From Scylla paramamosain (taxonomy: Eukaryota > Arthropoda > Malacostraca > Decapoda > Portunidae): 64,000 nt of DNA. This document shows positions 1 to 9,878 of the stretch, piece after piece. The translations under genes were made by a program, and so were the position numbers. The DNA is taken from the NCBI RefSeq assembly GCF_035594125.1, contig NC_087197.1:6877852-6941851 (forward strand). The letters are read 5' to 3'. Below the pieces are notes generated by a model. The model made no database searches. It worked only from the letters and a program-made list of their open reading frames with translations, and was not told where the DNA came from. The first letter of the stretch is position 1. Each line of letters opens with the position of its first letter.

Positions 1-17
1 CGTCCCTTTCTAGTGTA

Positions 18-509
18 TTAACAAGGGAGTTCTTCCACACGGTTCTCAGATACATCATTAATACTACAGTGTAAATCGTTATATAATTCCAAGTCATGTA
101 ACCTTTGTATAGGCCTCAGAAAGGTGCCCTTTGCAGTTTTAACCTTTACACTTGTGATTAAGCCATCTTTACCTGGGAAGACTTCTAACACAATACCACA
201 GGGCCAAGACATCCTAAGAATATTGTCTTCCTTAATCAATACCATACAGCCTTCCCTTAAATTACATTTTGGTAGAAGTCCCTTAACAGTAGGAGGCAAA
301 TTCATAATGTAATCACAGCTCCATAACTTCCAGAATTTATCAAGTTGCTGTTGTCTTATTTGTTCCCTGAAACTCAAGTCCATAGCGGAAGATTGCACCT
401 TGCCTTCATCTCTATCCTCCACTTTAAACCCTGCAGTACGGCCAATAAGGAAATGTGAAGGAGTTAGGGGGAGGGTGCTGTCAAGTTCCTCACCGACATA
501 GGTCAATGG
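18..509 (-). pseudogene. pol: BEL/Pao pol C-terminal domain (DUF5641-like)
   Basis: Directly downstream of the nonsense codon and in the same frame as the integrase comes PLTYVGEELDS, then LTPSHFLIGR, then a small barrel-like region (CMVLIKEDNILRMSWPCGIV...VKTAKGTFLRPIQRL). This is the end domain typical of BEL/Pao polyproteins. It ends with a TAA at about 18-20. Confidence 0.88.
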
Positions 510-1772
510 TCATGAGTTGATGCAAGCTTCTATTTCATGCAAAGTTGTCTCCAATTCCTTCCTTAATAGACATTTAATTCCTAATGTCTTTCTGAGTGAA
601 ACCTTGATTGACCTTACTAAGCCCTCCCACCAGCCTCCCCACCATGGGGCACGTGGTAAAGCAAATCTCCAGTTTAGAGCATGAGGACCAAATATATGCT
701 TTAATTTATGTGAAACACCAACAAAGGTTTGGGCATTGTCAGAATAGAATATAGAAGGGAGACCCCTTCTAGCTGCAAACCTGCGCAAAGCCAAGGTGCA
801 ATCGCTCATTGACAGAGAATCTGTTAGTTCTAAATGAATAGCTCTGACAACAGCACAAGTAAATAGCAGTATGTAGAACCTACTGGAAGGCTTATCTACA
901 CAAAATAAAGGCCCAGCATAGTCTAAACCAGTAACTGTAAAGGGAGGTGAGGGTGTAACTCTTGATGCAGGAAGAGGGGCAACAGGCTGAGAACAAGCCT
1001 TATGGTGCCTACGGCACGGTATACATTTGTTACATATTGACTTTGCCATCCTTCTCAATCCTACAATCCAGTAAGTGCTTCTTAAAGTGGATACAAGGAC
1101 AGAAACACCAGCATGCTTAAGCAGTAAATGTTGAAACCTAATTAATAGTTGTGCAACATGTCCAGAAGGGATTATAATGGGATGCTTGCTTTCATACAAA
1201 ATGTCAGCCTGATCTAAGCATTCCTTTACCCTTAGCAAACCATCAAAATCTATAAATGGGTCAAGTTTGCCTAAGGAATAACTCTGTGGAATAGCTTTGC
1301 CTTGTGAAAGAGCCTCAAATTCCTTGCCATAAGCTTCACGTTGCACACACTGGAACAACTTCATCTTAGCCTTGCTTAACTCCCCATACATTAATGGACC
1401 TGTGCACCTTTCACCCCTGAGTTTACAGTTATGAATGAATCTAAGTACCCAAGCAACAACTCTGACTGCCTTGCAAAACTCACCCCAACGAACAAACTCA
1501 AACACAGAGGAATGTGAAACAGTTACTGTTAGGCAGGAAGTAGCCACCTCCTCTTCACTATTCTCCTTACTATTTAGCATATATTGTTCCTGCTGTGGGT
1601 GTTGAATGGGCAGAGACAACCAAGCTGGTCCATCAAACCACATCTCACTTGACACTAGATCCTCGGCCGGTGTACCCCTAGAAATAAGATCAGCTGGGTT
1701 ATCCTTTCCTGGACAATGATACCAAGTACTGGATGAAGTTAATTCCTGTATCTCCAAGACTGTTCTCCACAA
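510..1772 (-). pseudogene. pol: BEL/Pao integrase
   Basis: The frame begins in the RNase H tail (STWYHCPGKDNPADLISRG). The integrase N-terminal zinc-binding region follows (ICNKCIPCRRHH), then the DDE core: D in GLDYAGPL, D in YSDNAQTFVG, and E in APWWGGWWEGLVRS. All three catalytic acids look intact. The frame stops at TGA 510-512 immediately before the C-terminal domain. Because the same frame reads on in the next block, this is a single nonsense change, not a natural end. Confidence 0.92.
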
Positions 1773-3226
1773 AGCTTTTCCACCTGTGTGGTTCTCTCTT
1801 TATCCAGGATAATGTAACTGTGGAATCCGTCCAACAATGTAAAGGCATCTCAATGTGTAGAGCAGACTTGACATATGTTACCAGCCTTGCACATAGAAGA
1901 GCCCCAATTAACTCTTAGCGTGACAGGGTTAGATTCTTAAATGGAGTTACTCTTCCTCTGGATATAACAAAGGAGACACCAAATTTACCATCAGGTTGAA
2001 GAAATCTTAGATACACGCATACTCTGTAACCCTTTTCGGAGGCATCTCCAAAGGCGTGTAGTTCTGCTCCATTCATAAGTCTCCAAGAAACACCAGGGAA
2101 ATAACATCTCCTTATACACCATGTCTTAAACTGAGAAATGCTAATAAACCACTTCTGAAACTTGTACAATAACTGATCAGGAAGTACTTCATCCCACTCA
2201 ATACCTTCCTTCCATATCTCTTGAAATACTATCTTAATATACATAATGAAAGGACTTAGGAAACCAAGAGGGTCAAACAGTCTGGTTATACAGCTAAGAA
2301 CAGCTCTTTTGGTGGAAATTAGCTCTAAAGGAGTCTCTATGTTAAGTCTGGTAAACGAGAAACAGTCTTTATCTAATTTCCATTGCATGCCTAACACTTT
2401 AATAGCTTCTTTCTCGTCCAGACAGGTCTTATTACTGAAGTATTCCATCATATCTTTACTGTTTGAGATCCACTTAGCTAATATCATTCCAGCCTGAGCC
2501 AAAATAGAACATGATTCACCGAATCTCTCCTTGCCTTCTTCGATGCTGTCAGCGCCACATAGCCAGTCATCTACATAGAGATTTTCTTTTAATTCTTGCG
2601 CCACTTCTGAGCAAGGAAAGGACTTTAAATGATGTATGATGGTGGTATTTAGTAAAAAAGGGCTACTTTTGTTTCCAAAAAGGGACACGTAAGAATCTCA
2701 TGGTTCTTACGAATCTCATGGTTCTTACTTTATCTCCATACTGCCAAAGAAATCTGTGAACATCCTTATCCTCATCTCTTACATTTATCTGGAGAAAGGT
2801 CTTAGTGATATCTGCAGCGAAAGCTACCTGCCACCTCCTAAATCTCAAAAGGGTTTCAACAAGGTCAGGATTAAGAGAGGGTTCAGCCTCTAAGCAATCG
2901 TTCAAGGATTTACCGTTATAACTGGTTGCAGAAGCATCGAAAACAGGCCTTACTTTAGTAGAGGAGCTGCTCTCATGTACAACCGGATGATGGGGAAGGT
3001 AGTAAGTGGGATGAATACTTTTCAGTTGAGAAGGCGGGACTTCTTCACATATTCCTTCCTTCTCATACATTCGAAAGACAGTATCATATTCTTCCCTCAG
3101 GTGTGGATCCTTCTGGAATCTATGACACAAGTTAGACAACCTTTTTTCATCTATCTTTACATTGTCTTGCAACTGAGACCTAGCAGATTCTGACTTCCAG
3201 GGCCATGTCCACCACAAACTTTCCAT
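1760..3226 (-). pseudogene. pol: BEL/Pao reverse transcriptase and RNase H
   Basis: RT fingers and palm are visible: KVRPVFDASATSYNGKSLND, then AADITKTFLQINV, then the catalytic YVDDWLCG box. The palm is split by a frameshift near 2685. The Pao-type connection and RNase H follow (LHAFGDASEKGY, later CWTDSTVTLSWIK). An 18-bp in-frame tandem duplication at 2693-2728 inserts six extra residues just before the frameshift. A stop at 1915-1917 and a frameshift near 1758 break the RNase H. These domains would copy element RNA to DNA and remove the RNA strand; this copy cannot make them as one protein. Confidence 0.9.
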
Positions 3227-3439
3227 CTACAAATTTTACATGCTCATCAAACTTCTGCTGAACATAGTTACAATTCTCTGTTAATTCTTCCTTACTTGTT
3301 ACACCAATTGATTCTAAGTCCCAGAACTTACTCAGAGTGGATTCAGACACTGCATTGACACACAGAAGCTGTGTATTTGCCCCCATTGGGCTACTGGAAG
3401 TCCAAGAACCTGACAAAACCCACCCAAAAACGGATTCTT

Positions 3440-4770
3440 GGGCCTTCATGTAAACGAACTTGATTAGGAAGTATGAATTTCCAGTATGAGTCAACCCCCA
3501 CCAAAATATCTACATTAATGTGCTGGTCGTGTAAGTAATCATCAACTAAAGGTAATGATTCGTATCCCTTGAGTTTGTCTTTGGGTACCCTGGGACGTAT
3601 TAAAGGAACACATATGATATTAATTTCCACAGCCACTAAAGAATGAGCAATTCCCTTACAATCTTCTGATCTCAAATCATACAAGTCACTCATATAGCTA
3701 AGAGAGGAATTATTACCAAAGGCAGAGTAACAAATGGGTTCAGATTTCAACCATGTAGGCTTAATCCTTTTAACCAAGGAGCTTGATACATAGGACCTGT
3801 CAGAGCCTGTGTCAAAAAGTACTGTCACCTGAACACTATTACCTTTACCAGTACCAACTTTCACCTTGGCTGTCTGCAGAACACAGCACATGGAGTTCAA
3901 GGGTTCGTGGCCTTTCTGTGTATTGCATAGTGCAATTCCAACATGGTTTACTGAAGGAGTTATACTGCTCTCAGAACTCACCGTTGCACCTTCCCCAGCT
4001 GGCTTAACTGAATCATTTCTAGAAGTGACACCAGTGCTAGTCACTTTCGGCTGATCTTTAAGACAAAAGAGTGCGTTATGATTGCCTCTACACTTACTAC
4101 ACATATGTTTACACCCCTTGGAGATGTGTCCCCTAAAGCACAATTCCAAAGAGCGCACCTTTTCTTCTTGTTCAGCACGAGTAAGTTTACATACATTTAA
4201 GCACTTCTCACTTGGATGAGGCTTACCACAAAACGTACATCGGTTCATACCTGATGCTGAGAATGCAACAAGGGCAGAGATTACTTTCCTCCTTTCAGAT
4301 GCAATAGGGCCACTGCGTGTTTCCTCACTGCGGCAACCTTCCCTGTACAAGTCTGACCTCTCTCTCCGTTTTATTTCACTTTGGAGACAAGTCATTAACC
4401 AATCAAGATCACCATGTCCTGAACCATCTCTGGACCACTCCATACGAATCTCTTGAGGAAGACGGGACAGTATAACAGGAGTCAAAACAACGCCATACTG
4501 GTCTCCCTTAACTCCCAAAGCTTCCAAACTGCGTACGTGAGAGTTAAGCTGGTCCTGCATCTTCCACAGCGAAATGTACTTAGACCCCGACGACTTAACA
4601 GGCATGTCAATGTTCAACAGGGCTTGAATGTGTGCAAAGATGATGCGTTCAGGCTTCCCAAAGCGTTCCTTTAACATCTTACATGCTATGGGAAAGTTAG
4701 CAGCTGTAAGGGTTAGGCCTTGTAACACTCGCTTAGCCTCATCCTCAAGAGAAGAGTGTAGATAACCAAA
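3440..4770 (-). pseudogene. gag-pol: BEL/Pao gag C-terminal part, zinc knuckles and retropepsin
   Basis: This open frame on the minus strand (4728-3391) continues gag (LQGLTLTAANFPIACKML). It then has a Cys/His knuckle CTFCGKPHPSEKC (CX2CX3HX4C) and a second knuckle region (LCFRGHISKGC) that looks short by one cysteine. An aspartic protease follows, with active-site VLFDTGSDRSYVSS (D-T-G), then the DUF1758-like retropepsin body ending LVGVDSYWKF. The protease would cleave the polyprotein. The frame is lost near 3450; the following block (QESVFGWVLSGSW) is in another frame. Confidence 0.88.
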
Positions 4771-5270
4771 CAGAAGCCAAACTTGCTTATGGCAGGTATA
4801 TTTGCTTCTCCCACTAAGGCTTCAAACTGTTCCCAGAATGATAGCCAGTCAAGCACATTACCACTAAACTTGGTTAACTCTATACGTGGTAATCTAATGT
4901 TACTCATCACTGACTCGTCCGCTCCACTATCACTGCGCGAGGATGTACCAGCGCGTGGTACTGTCTGGGCTAACAGCTCAGCTAACTTTTCTGCTGCCTG
5001 CACTCTAGAGCACCTTACTTGACGGCGGAAGTGGTCGGCGGCCTCGATGTCCTCTTCCAACTTGTCAGACTCTGACATAGCCAGCTCCACAGCACTCTGG
5101 GCGTCATCCAGGGCAGCAAGACGCGTATCAAAGTCGTCTACCGCGTCTTCCAACTCTACTTTGGTAACCAAAGGCTTGGTAACCAAAGCAGTAAGGGGCT
5201 TTGCGCTGCGAGTTACCCAGCCACGGCATGTCGTCCGTCTCCTCTCCAGCTGTTGCTTGTCTTCTGCCAT
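4733..5270 (-). pseudogene. gag: BEL/Pao gag, N-terminal part
   Basis: The reading frame starts at the ATG 5270-5268 (MAEDKQQ...). It has a charged, helical N-terminal half. After about 150 residues comes the conserved BEL gag block LPRIELTKFSGNVLDWLSFW, characteristic of the DUF1759 family. Gag would form the particle that packages element RNA. Upstream in the same frame there is open sequence over the PBS, but the MAEDKQQ methionine is the natural start. Near 4770 an ~11-bp insertion, which repeats a TTTGG flank, throws the frame. The downstream gag continues in another frame, so this ORF ends in non-gag residues. Confidence 0.85.
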
Positions 5271-5301
5271 TCTGCCGAAAACTTGGGAATATCTTCCTTG
5301 T

Positions 5302-5321
5302 CCCGGGAATATATTCCCGGG
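5302..5321. repeat. 20-bp perfect palindrome overlapping the PBS
   Basis: CCCGGGAATATATTCCCGGG is its own reverse complement. It covers the inner part of the primer-binding site and the start of the BEL leader. In RNA it could form a hairpin or a self-complementary dimer contact. Confidence 0.8.
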
Positions 5322-5332
5322 TCTGGGCACCA
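5315..5332 (-). other. tRNA primer-binding site of the BEL/Pao element
   Basis: On the minus strand, two nucleotides after the LTR end, the sequence reads TGGTGCCCAGACCCGGGA. It starts with TGG, complementary to a tRNA 3' CCA, as expected where minus-strand DNA synthesis is primed. I cannot name the tRNA with certainty. Confidence 0.6.
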
Positions 5333-5334
5333 TA

Positions 5335-5664
5335 TGTTAGCCCCCAAAGCTTATCTAGGCAGGGCCAACATCGGCAGTTTCTCTTGATGAAGACAAAGCG
5401 TCCTTAGACGGAGGAGTAATGAATAGACCGGCGTACAAGCAGCGAATCCTTTATTTTCCCGAGGCAGCCCCGAGTACACCACTGGCAGGTGACGTGGTGA
5501 GTGCCTCACGTGGCAAACACCAGCATTGCATATTCATTTCAAATTGGATGTACAAAGGCATCAAAATCATATTACAAAAAATCATATTACAAACAAAGAC
5601 TAAACATATTAAATGAACAAAGGAAATATATGGTAATTATTAAATACACCCGTCCTAGGTAACA
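5335..5664 (-). repeat. 5' LTR of the BEL/Pao element
   Basis: Seen directly: on the minus strand the segment begins TGTTAC and ends CTAACA, an LTR-like TG...CA with 5-bp inverted termini. It is 330 bp long. It is followed after 2 nt by a TGG-starting primer-binding site, and it contains an AATAAA signal. The second LTR is not in the window, so the left boundary rests on the terminal inverted repeat alone. Confidence 0.72.
5450..5455 (-). promoter_or_regulatory. polyadenylation signal in BEL LTR
   Basis: AATAAA on the minus strand lies inside the LTR, about 115 nt before its 3' end. This is the expected place for the R-region poly(A) signal. Confidence 0.5.
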
Positions 5665-6206
5665 AAGAAAATGGTCCCACCACCAATCCGCCTTTTCAGG
5701 GGAAGCTCACACAAATCATAAATGAAATCCAACAAATGCCATTCAAAGTATCATATATGGGAAAACAAAAGACATTGTGAGAAACGTGCATTACACTATG
5801 CAACAAAATTTCACTTTTGTCCCAAAACATAATTTTCCAATTATTTCTATCTAAAACAAAATAGAAAAAAAAAGTCATTTTGATCCTAAAACTTTACTTT
5901 TGTGGTTAGAACAATTAATTTACATTTTTGCTTTATTTCATTATAGTATGGGTTACTATTGATTTTCATGTCAGGGAAAGACCTTTTGCAAAATTTCAAT
6001 TGTTTATATAATTGCTTCTGAAATTTTGCAAATAAGTTAAATCAATGAAAGAAATTATAAAGTGTTTTAGAGATTTTTAATTTCAATAAGATCATTCTTG
6101 AACTCACCAGATCTAGCAAGAAATTTTTCATATTTAGAAGAATTTGCTTACATTTCAGAAATCTTCTCACATCTTCCAGATTGTTCTACCAGACACTTTT
6201 AGAAGT

Positions 6207-6407
6207 TTCTAGAACGTTTTAGAACATTCTATTCAATGTAAACATTTCCAGAATATTCTAGAACTTTCTAGAATACAGTTGAAATATGTAAAATTATCAA
6301 TAATTTTATAAAAACTGCAAGAATTTTCTAGAACGATTGAGAATATTATAAAGTAGTTTGAAGAATATTATAAACAAATTGAGAACATTCTGGAACGCAT
6401 TCTAGAA
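6207..6407 (+). promoter_or_regulatory. Cluster of heat-shock elements
   Basis: The HSF-binding core is inverted nTTCnnGAAn. TTCTAGAA occurs at 6207-6214, 6256-6263, 6266-6273, 6326-6333 and 6400-6407, and TTCTGGAA at 6388-6395. Several have further in-phase GAA or TTC pentamers: AGAAG-TTTCT-AGAAC around 6201-6215, AGAAT-ATTCT-AGAAC-TTTCT-AGAAT around 6250-6274, and GAACATTCTGGAACGCATTCTAGAAGGAAC around 6383-6411. This makes extended, trimer-ready HSEs. The last lies about 34 bp upstream of a TATA box, the normal hsp-promoter distance. Binding is inferred. Confidence 0.78.
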
Positions 6408-6440
6408 GGAACAAGAATATTATAGAGTACTGCTTGACAA

Positions 6441-6475
6441 TATAAAAGCAGAGGCCTGCAGACCAACAATCACTT
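6441..6475 (+). promoter_or_regulatory. Core promoter: TATA box and Inr-like start
   Basis: TATAAAAG at 6441-6448 is followed by TCACTT at 6470-6475, one base off the arthropod initiator TCA(G/T)T(C/T). The A at 6472 is 31 bp from the first T of the TATA box, the canonical spacing. Predicted transcription is rightward from about 6472, through the small ORF at 6516 and towards the satellite. Confidence 0.72.
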
Positions 6476-6515
6476 TTGCTTTGGCTGCCTGAGAAGACAC
6501 ATCACAGGAGGTGAA

Positions 6516-6572
6516 ATGGCATCAAGAGGCTGCAATCATTCTCCAGATGCATTCTATTACATATGTGGTTAA
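6516..6572 (+). pseudogene. Short ORF behind the heat-shock promoter; truncated N-terminus of a transposon protein
   Basis: ATG at 6516 is 44 nt after the predicted start site and opens an 18-codon frame, MASRGCNHSPDAFYYICG, then TAA at 6570. The Cys-Asn-His...Tyr-Ile-Cys-Gly pattern resembles the N-terminus of a Cys/His-rich protein family repeated in animal genomes (from memory, not named). The same frame past the stop reads basic residues (LFKRRAKKF), suggesting the stop is secondary and the rest of the ORF was lost. It may encode nothing functional, or it may act as a short upstream ORF of a heat-induced transcript. Function unknown. Confidence 0.5.
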
Positions 6573-8143
6573 TTATTTAAGAGAAGAGCAAAGAAGTTCT
6601 GTGACAACCTCTGGAAAAAGGGTGAAATTTTGCTATTTTTGGGCAAAAAATAGTTTTATAAGATAGAAAAGCAAAGTTTGACAGGAGTAATGGACATTTT
6701 CTATTGTTTTGCAATGAAAAGAGTTGGAAAATAACACCTGCTTTTCAAAGAGAAAAATCGTGTTACATAGTGTTATGAGTGTTTCAGAGGTTCTTAGGTA
6801 TCAAAACGTAAAAACTCCATATAGCACTCTATATGGAGAAAGAGAACAACATAATGCATACAAAGCTCCTTATATAGGAAAACGAAACGGCATTACAAGA
6901 AAAAAAAATTGAGTTTTTTTTTTACTGCACCGAAACAATAGAAAACACCCAATACTGGAAGAGAAAACAACATTACCAAAAACATGTGTTTTGAGTCTTT
7001 TTCAGCTTCTTACGTACCAAAGCACTAAAAATCATACAAAACAGAATAACATTACTAAGAAAATATTATTTTGAATGTTTTTGTGTTTACAACGTAGAAA
7101 AATGCCCCCACCCAAAAAAAAAAGATAGAAAATACAAAATACAGGGAAAACGAAAACACAGTAAAAGAAACGTGTATTATGAGTGATTTTGAACTTTTTT
7201 GTTACCAAAGCTCAAAAATTTTAACAACTTTGCATATGGAGAAACACAGCAGCATTACCAAAAACGTGTATTTTATGATTTTTCACATTCTTAGGTACCA
7301 AAACACCTAAATGCATGCATAGCACCATATATAACGAAACGAACCAACTTGACAAAAAAAAAAAAAAAAAGACTTTTGAGAGTCTTTGAGCGTGTTAAGC
7401 ACCAAAACGATAAAAAGCATGAAAATCATCGTATATGGGTAGAAAAAAAAAAAAAAAAACGAGTTTCAATTTTTTTTTTTTTTTAGCTTCTTAACTACCA
7501 AAACGCTAAAACGCATGCAAAACACCCTTAATTAAGGAACAAAAAAACATTACCAAAAGCAAATATTTTGACTATTTTTTGAGCTTGTTACGTATAAAAA
7601 CACCAAAATGTAAGCAAAGTACACTATATTGGGAAACGAAAAGACAATACGAAAAACTTGTATTATGGCTGGTTTTGAGCTTCTTAGACACCAAAACGCG
7701 AAAACGCGTTAATAGCAGTCTATATGGAGAAACAGAACATTACCAAAAAACAGTATTTTGACTGTATCAAAATGCCAAAATGCAAGCATAGCTCCCCTAT
7801 ACTGGGAAACGAAACGACAATACCAAAAAATGTGTCTTTTGAGAGTTTTGAGCGTGTTAGGTACCAAAAGGTTAAAAAAGCATGGAAATCAACCTATACT
7901 GGAGTATATTGGAATACATGTATTGGAATTCTTAGGTACGCTAAAACGCATGAAAAGTATTTTATAAGGAGAAAGAGAAGAACTTCCAAAAAAACGTGTA
8001 TTTTTAATGTGTTTAACATTGTTTGGAACCAAAACGTGAAAATGCATGAAAAGCATCCTATATCGGGAAAGTAAATGAGATTTCAAGAAACTTTTTTTTT
8101 TTTTTTTTTGTGTTTATAAGCGTGATAGGCACCAAAACGATCG

Positions 8144-8315
<172 letters not shown>

Positions 8316-9401
8316 CACCTATGTGAGAAAACAAAACATTACCAAAAACTTGTCTTTTCAGTGTATTTGAGTTACTTACGTACCAAAACACTAAAACGCA
8401 TGCAAAACACCCTTAATGGAGAACCAGATCATCATTACCAAAAAAATGTATTTTTCAGTGTATTTCGCATTGTTAGGTATCTAAACGACAAAATGCATGG
8501 AAAGCACCCTATAGGGGGAAAATAAATAATATTTACTGATCCATGTCTTTTTTTTCTATGTTAAGCACCAAAGCGCTAAAAAAGCATGGAAAGCCCTTTA
8601 TCGGAATAAAAAAAAAAAAAGCATCATAAAAAACGTTGTCTTTTGAGTGTTTGTTTAACGTGTTAGACACGAAAAACGCTAAAAAGAATGGAAATAAGAG
8701 AATACAAAAAAACAAAACCATTACGAAATAAATGCCTTTTGAGTGTTCTTTGAACTTCTTACGTACCATAACGTTAAAACGCATGCAAAACAGCATTTAT
8801 GGAGAAACAGAATAACTAACAAAAAACACGTTTTTTTTTTGAGATTTTATTGATCTTACTACAAAAACGAAAAAATCCGTGCTAAGTACCCTATGTGGGG
8901 GAAAAAAAAGACATTACAAGAGACATCCATAATGAGCTTGTTAGGTTCCAAAATGCTTAAACGTATTAAGGAGAAACAGAACAACATTATCAAAAACGTG
9001 CATTTTGATTTTTTTTTTCACATTGTTAGGTACCAAAACGCCAAAATGAAGCAAATTACTGTCTAGGGGGAAAAGAAATGACATTTCCAAAAATATGTTT
9101 TTAGAGTGTTTATGAGCATATCAGGCACCAAAACGCTATAAAAGCATGTAAAGGATTTTTGTAGGAAAACAACATAACCAGAAACATCTCATTTCAGCGT
9201 TTTTCAGTTACTTACCTACCGAATCGCTAAAACTCATGCAAAAAACCCTTCAAGGAAAAAAAAATTCACTAAAAACGTGTTTTGAGGGTTTTTGAGCTTG
9301 TTATGTAGAAAATAGCAAAATGGCTGTAAAGTATTCTATATAAGGAAAAGAAAAGACATTACGAGAAACGTGTATTATAAGAGTTTTGAGCTACTTAAGT
9401 A

Positions 9402-9878
9402 CCATCTTGCTAAAACGCACGAATAACACTCTATATGGAGAAACAAAACTTTACCAAAATACTGTATTTTGAGTGTTTTAATTTCATTAGGAATCAAAAC
9501 GCCAAAATGTATGCAGAAGTCTCTACATGGTCAAATGAAACAAAATTACCAGAAATGTGTCTTTTGATTGTTTTTGAGCATGTTAGGCACCAAAACGCTA
9601 AAAAGCATGGAAACCACCCAATGTGAGAAAAAAAGTAAATATTGAGAAAAACGTGTCTGTTGAATGTTTTTGAACTTTTTACATACGAAAAAGGTAAAAT
9701 CCATGGAAAATACCCTTTATAAAGAAACAGAATAATATTACCAAAAAAACAAGTATTTTGATTGCTTTTGAGCTTCTTATGTAGAAAACGACAAAATACA
9801 TGCAAAGTACGCTTTATGGGGAATCGAAAAGACATTACGAGAAACGCTTATTATGATTGTTTTTAAGATTCTTTGATA
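9402..9878 (+). repeat. Representative higher-order repeat unit (C-D-E-A-B), 477 bp
   Basis: Monomer borders, set at the CCAAAACGC-equivalent, are: C 9402-9493 (92 bp), D 9494-9589 (96), E 9590-9685 (96), A 9686-9783 (98), B 9784-9878 (95). The next unit runs 9879-10352 (474 bp) in the same order. The subtype marks are GAATAGCACTCTATATGGAG in C, a GGGAAACGAAACGACATT-like block in D, AAAAAGCATGGAAA in E, GCAAAACACCCTTTATGGAG in A, and GGAAACGAAAAGACATTACG in B, with copy-specific variants. Confidence 0.88.

Larger units (their letters stand above)
1..5664 (-). mobile_element. BEL/Pao LTR retrotransposon, decayed, 3' end outside window
   Basis: Read on the minus strand the order is LTR (5664-5335), primer-binding site, gag, retropepsin, reverse transcriptase, RNase H, integrase, and a C-terminal domain of the type that ends BEL/Pao polyproteins. 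This order and the domain signatures are those of the BEL/Pao superfamily. The 3' LTR would lie left of position 1, so the element is cut by the window edge. The coding region is broken: frameshifts near 4770, 3450, 3205, 2685 and 1758, and in-frame stops at 1915-1917 and 510-512. It is therefore a dead copy. Domain identification is secure; the exact breakpoints are approximate. Confidence 0.93.
5794..6772 (+). mobile_element. 979-bp non-autonomous TIR transposon (CMC/CACTA-Chapaev-like) in the satellite
   Basis: The element is inserted in a B monomer of the satellite. Its left end is CACTATGCAACAAAATTT; its right end, reverse-complemented, is CACTATGTAACACGATTT. A looser match extends inward (…ATTTTCCAA… on both sides). 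It is flanked by a 3-bp target duplication TTA (5791-5793 and 6773-6775), and removing the insert restores the monomer. CACTA-type termini with a 3-bp duplication point to the CMC superfamily. Transib (CACWATG ends, 5-bp duplication) and PIF/Harbinger (TWA duplication) are alternatives. Inside are a heat-shock-type promoter and the start of an ORF, so it looks like a deletion derivative of a coding element. Confidence 0.75.

Noticed and set aside
1733..5340. Plus-strand frames across the BEL element
   Set aside because: They lie opposite recognised gag-pol frames and show no domain.
6207..6407. An hsp70 gene promoter in its native place
   Set aside because: No chaperone coding sequence follows, and the HSEs lie within TIRs with a target duplication.
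5794..6772. Transib identity from CACTATG ends
   Set aside because: Transib makes a 5-bp duplication. Here only TTA (3 bp) is duplicated. Kept as an alternative.
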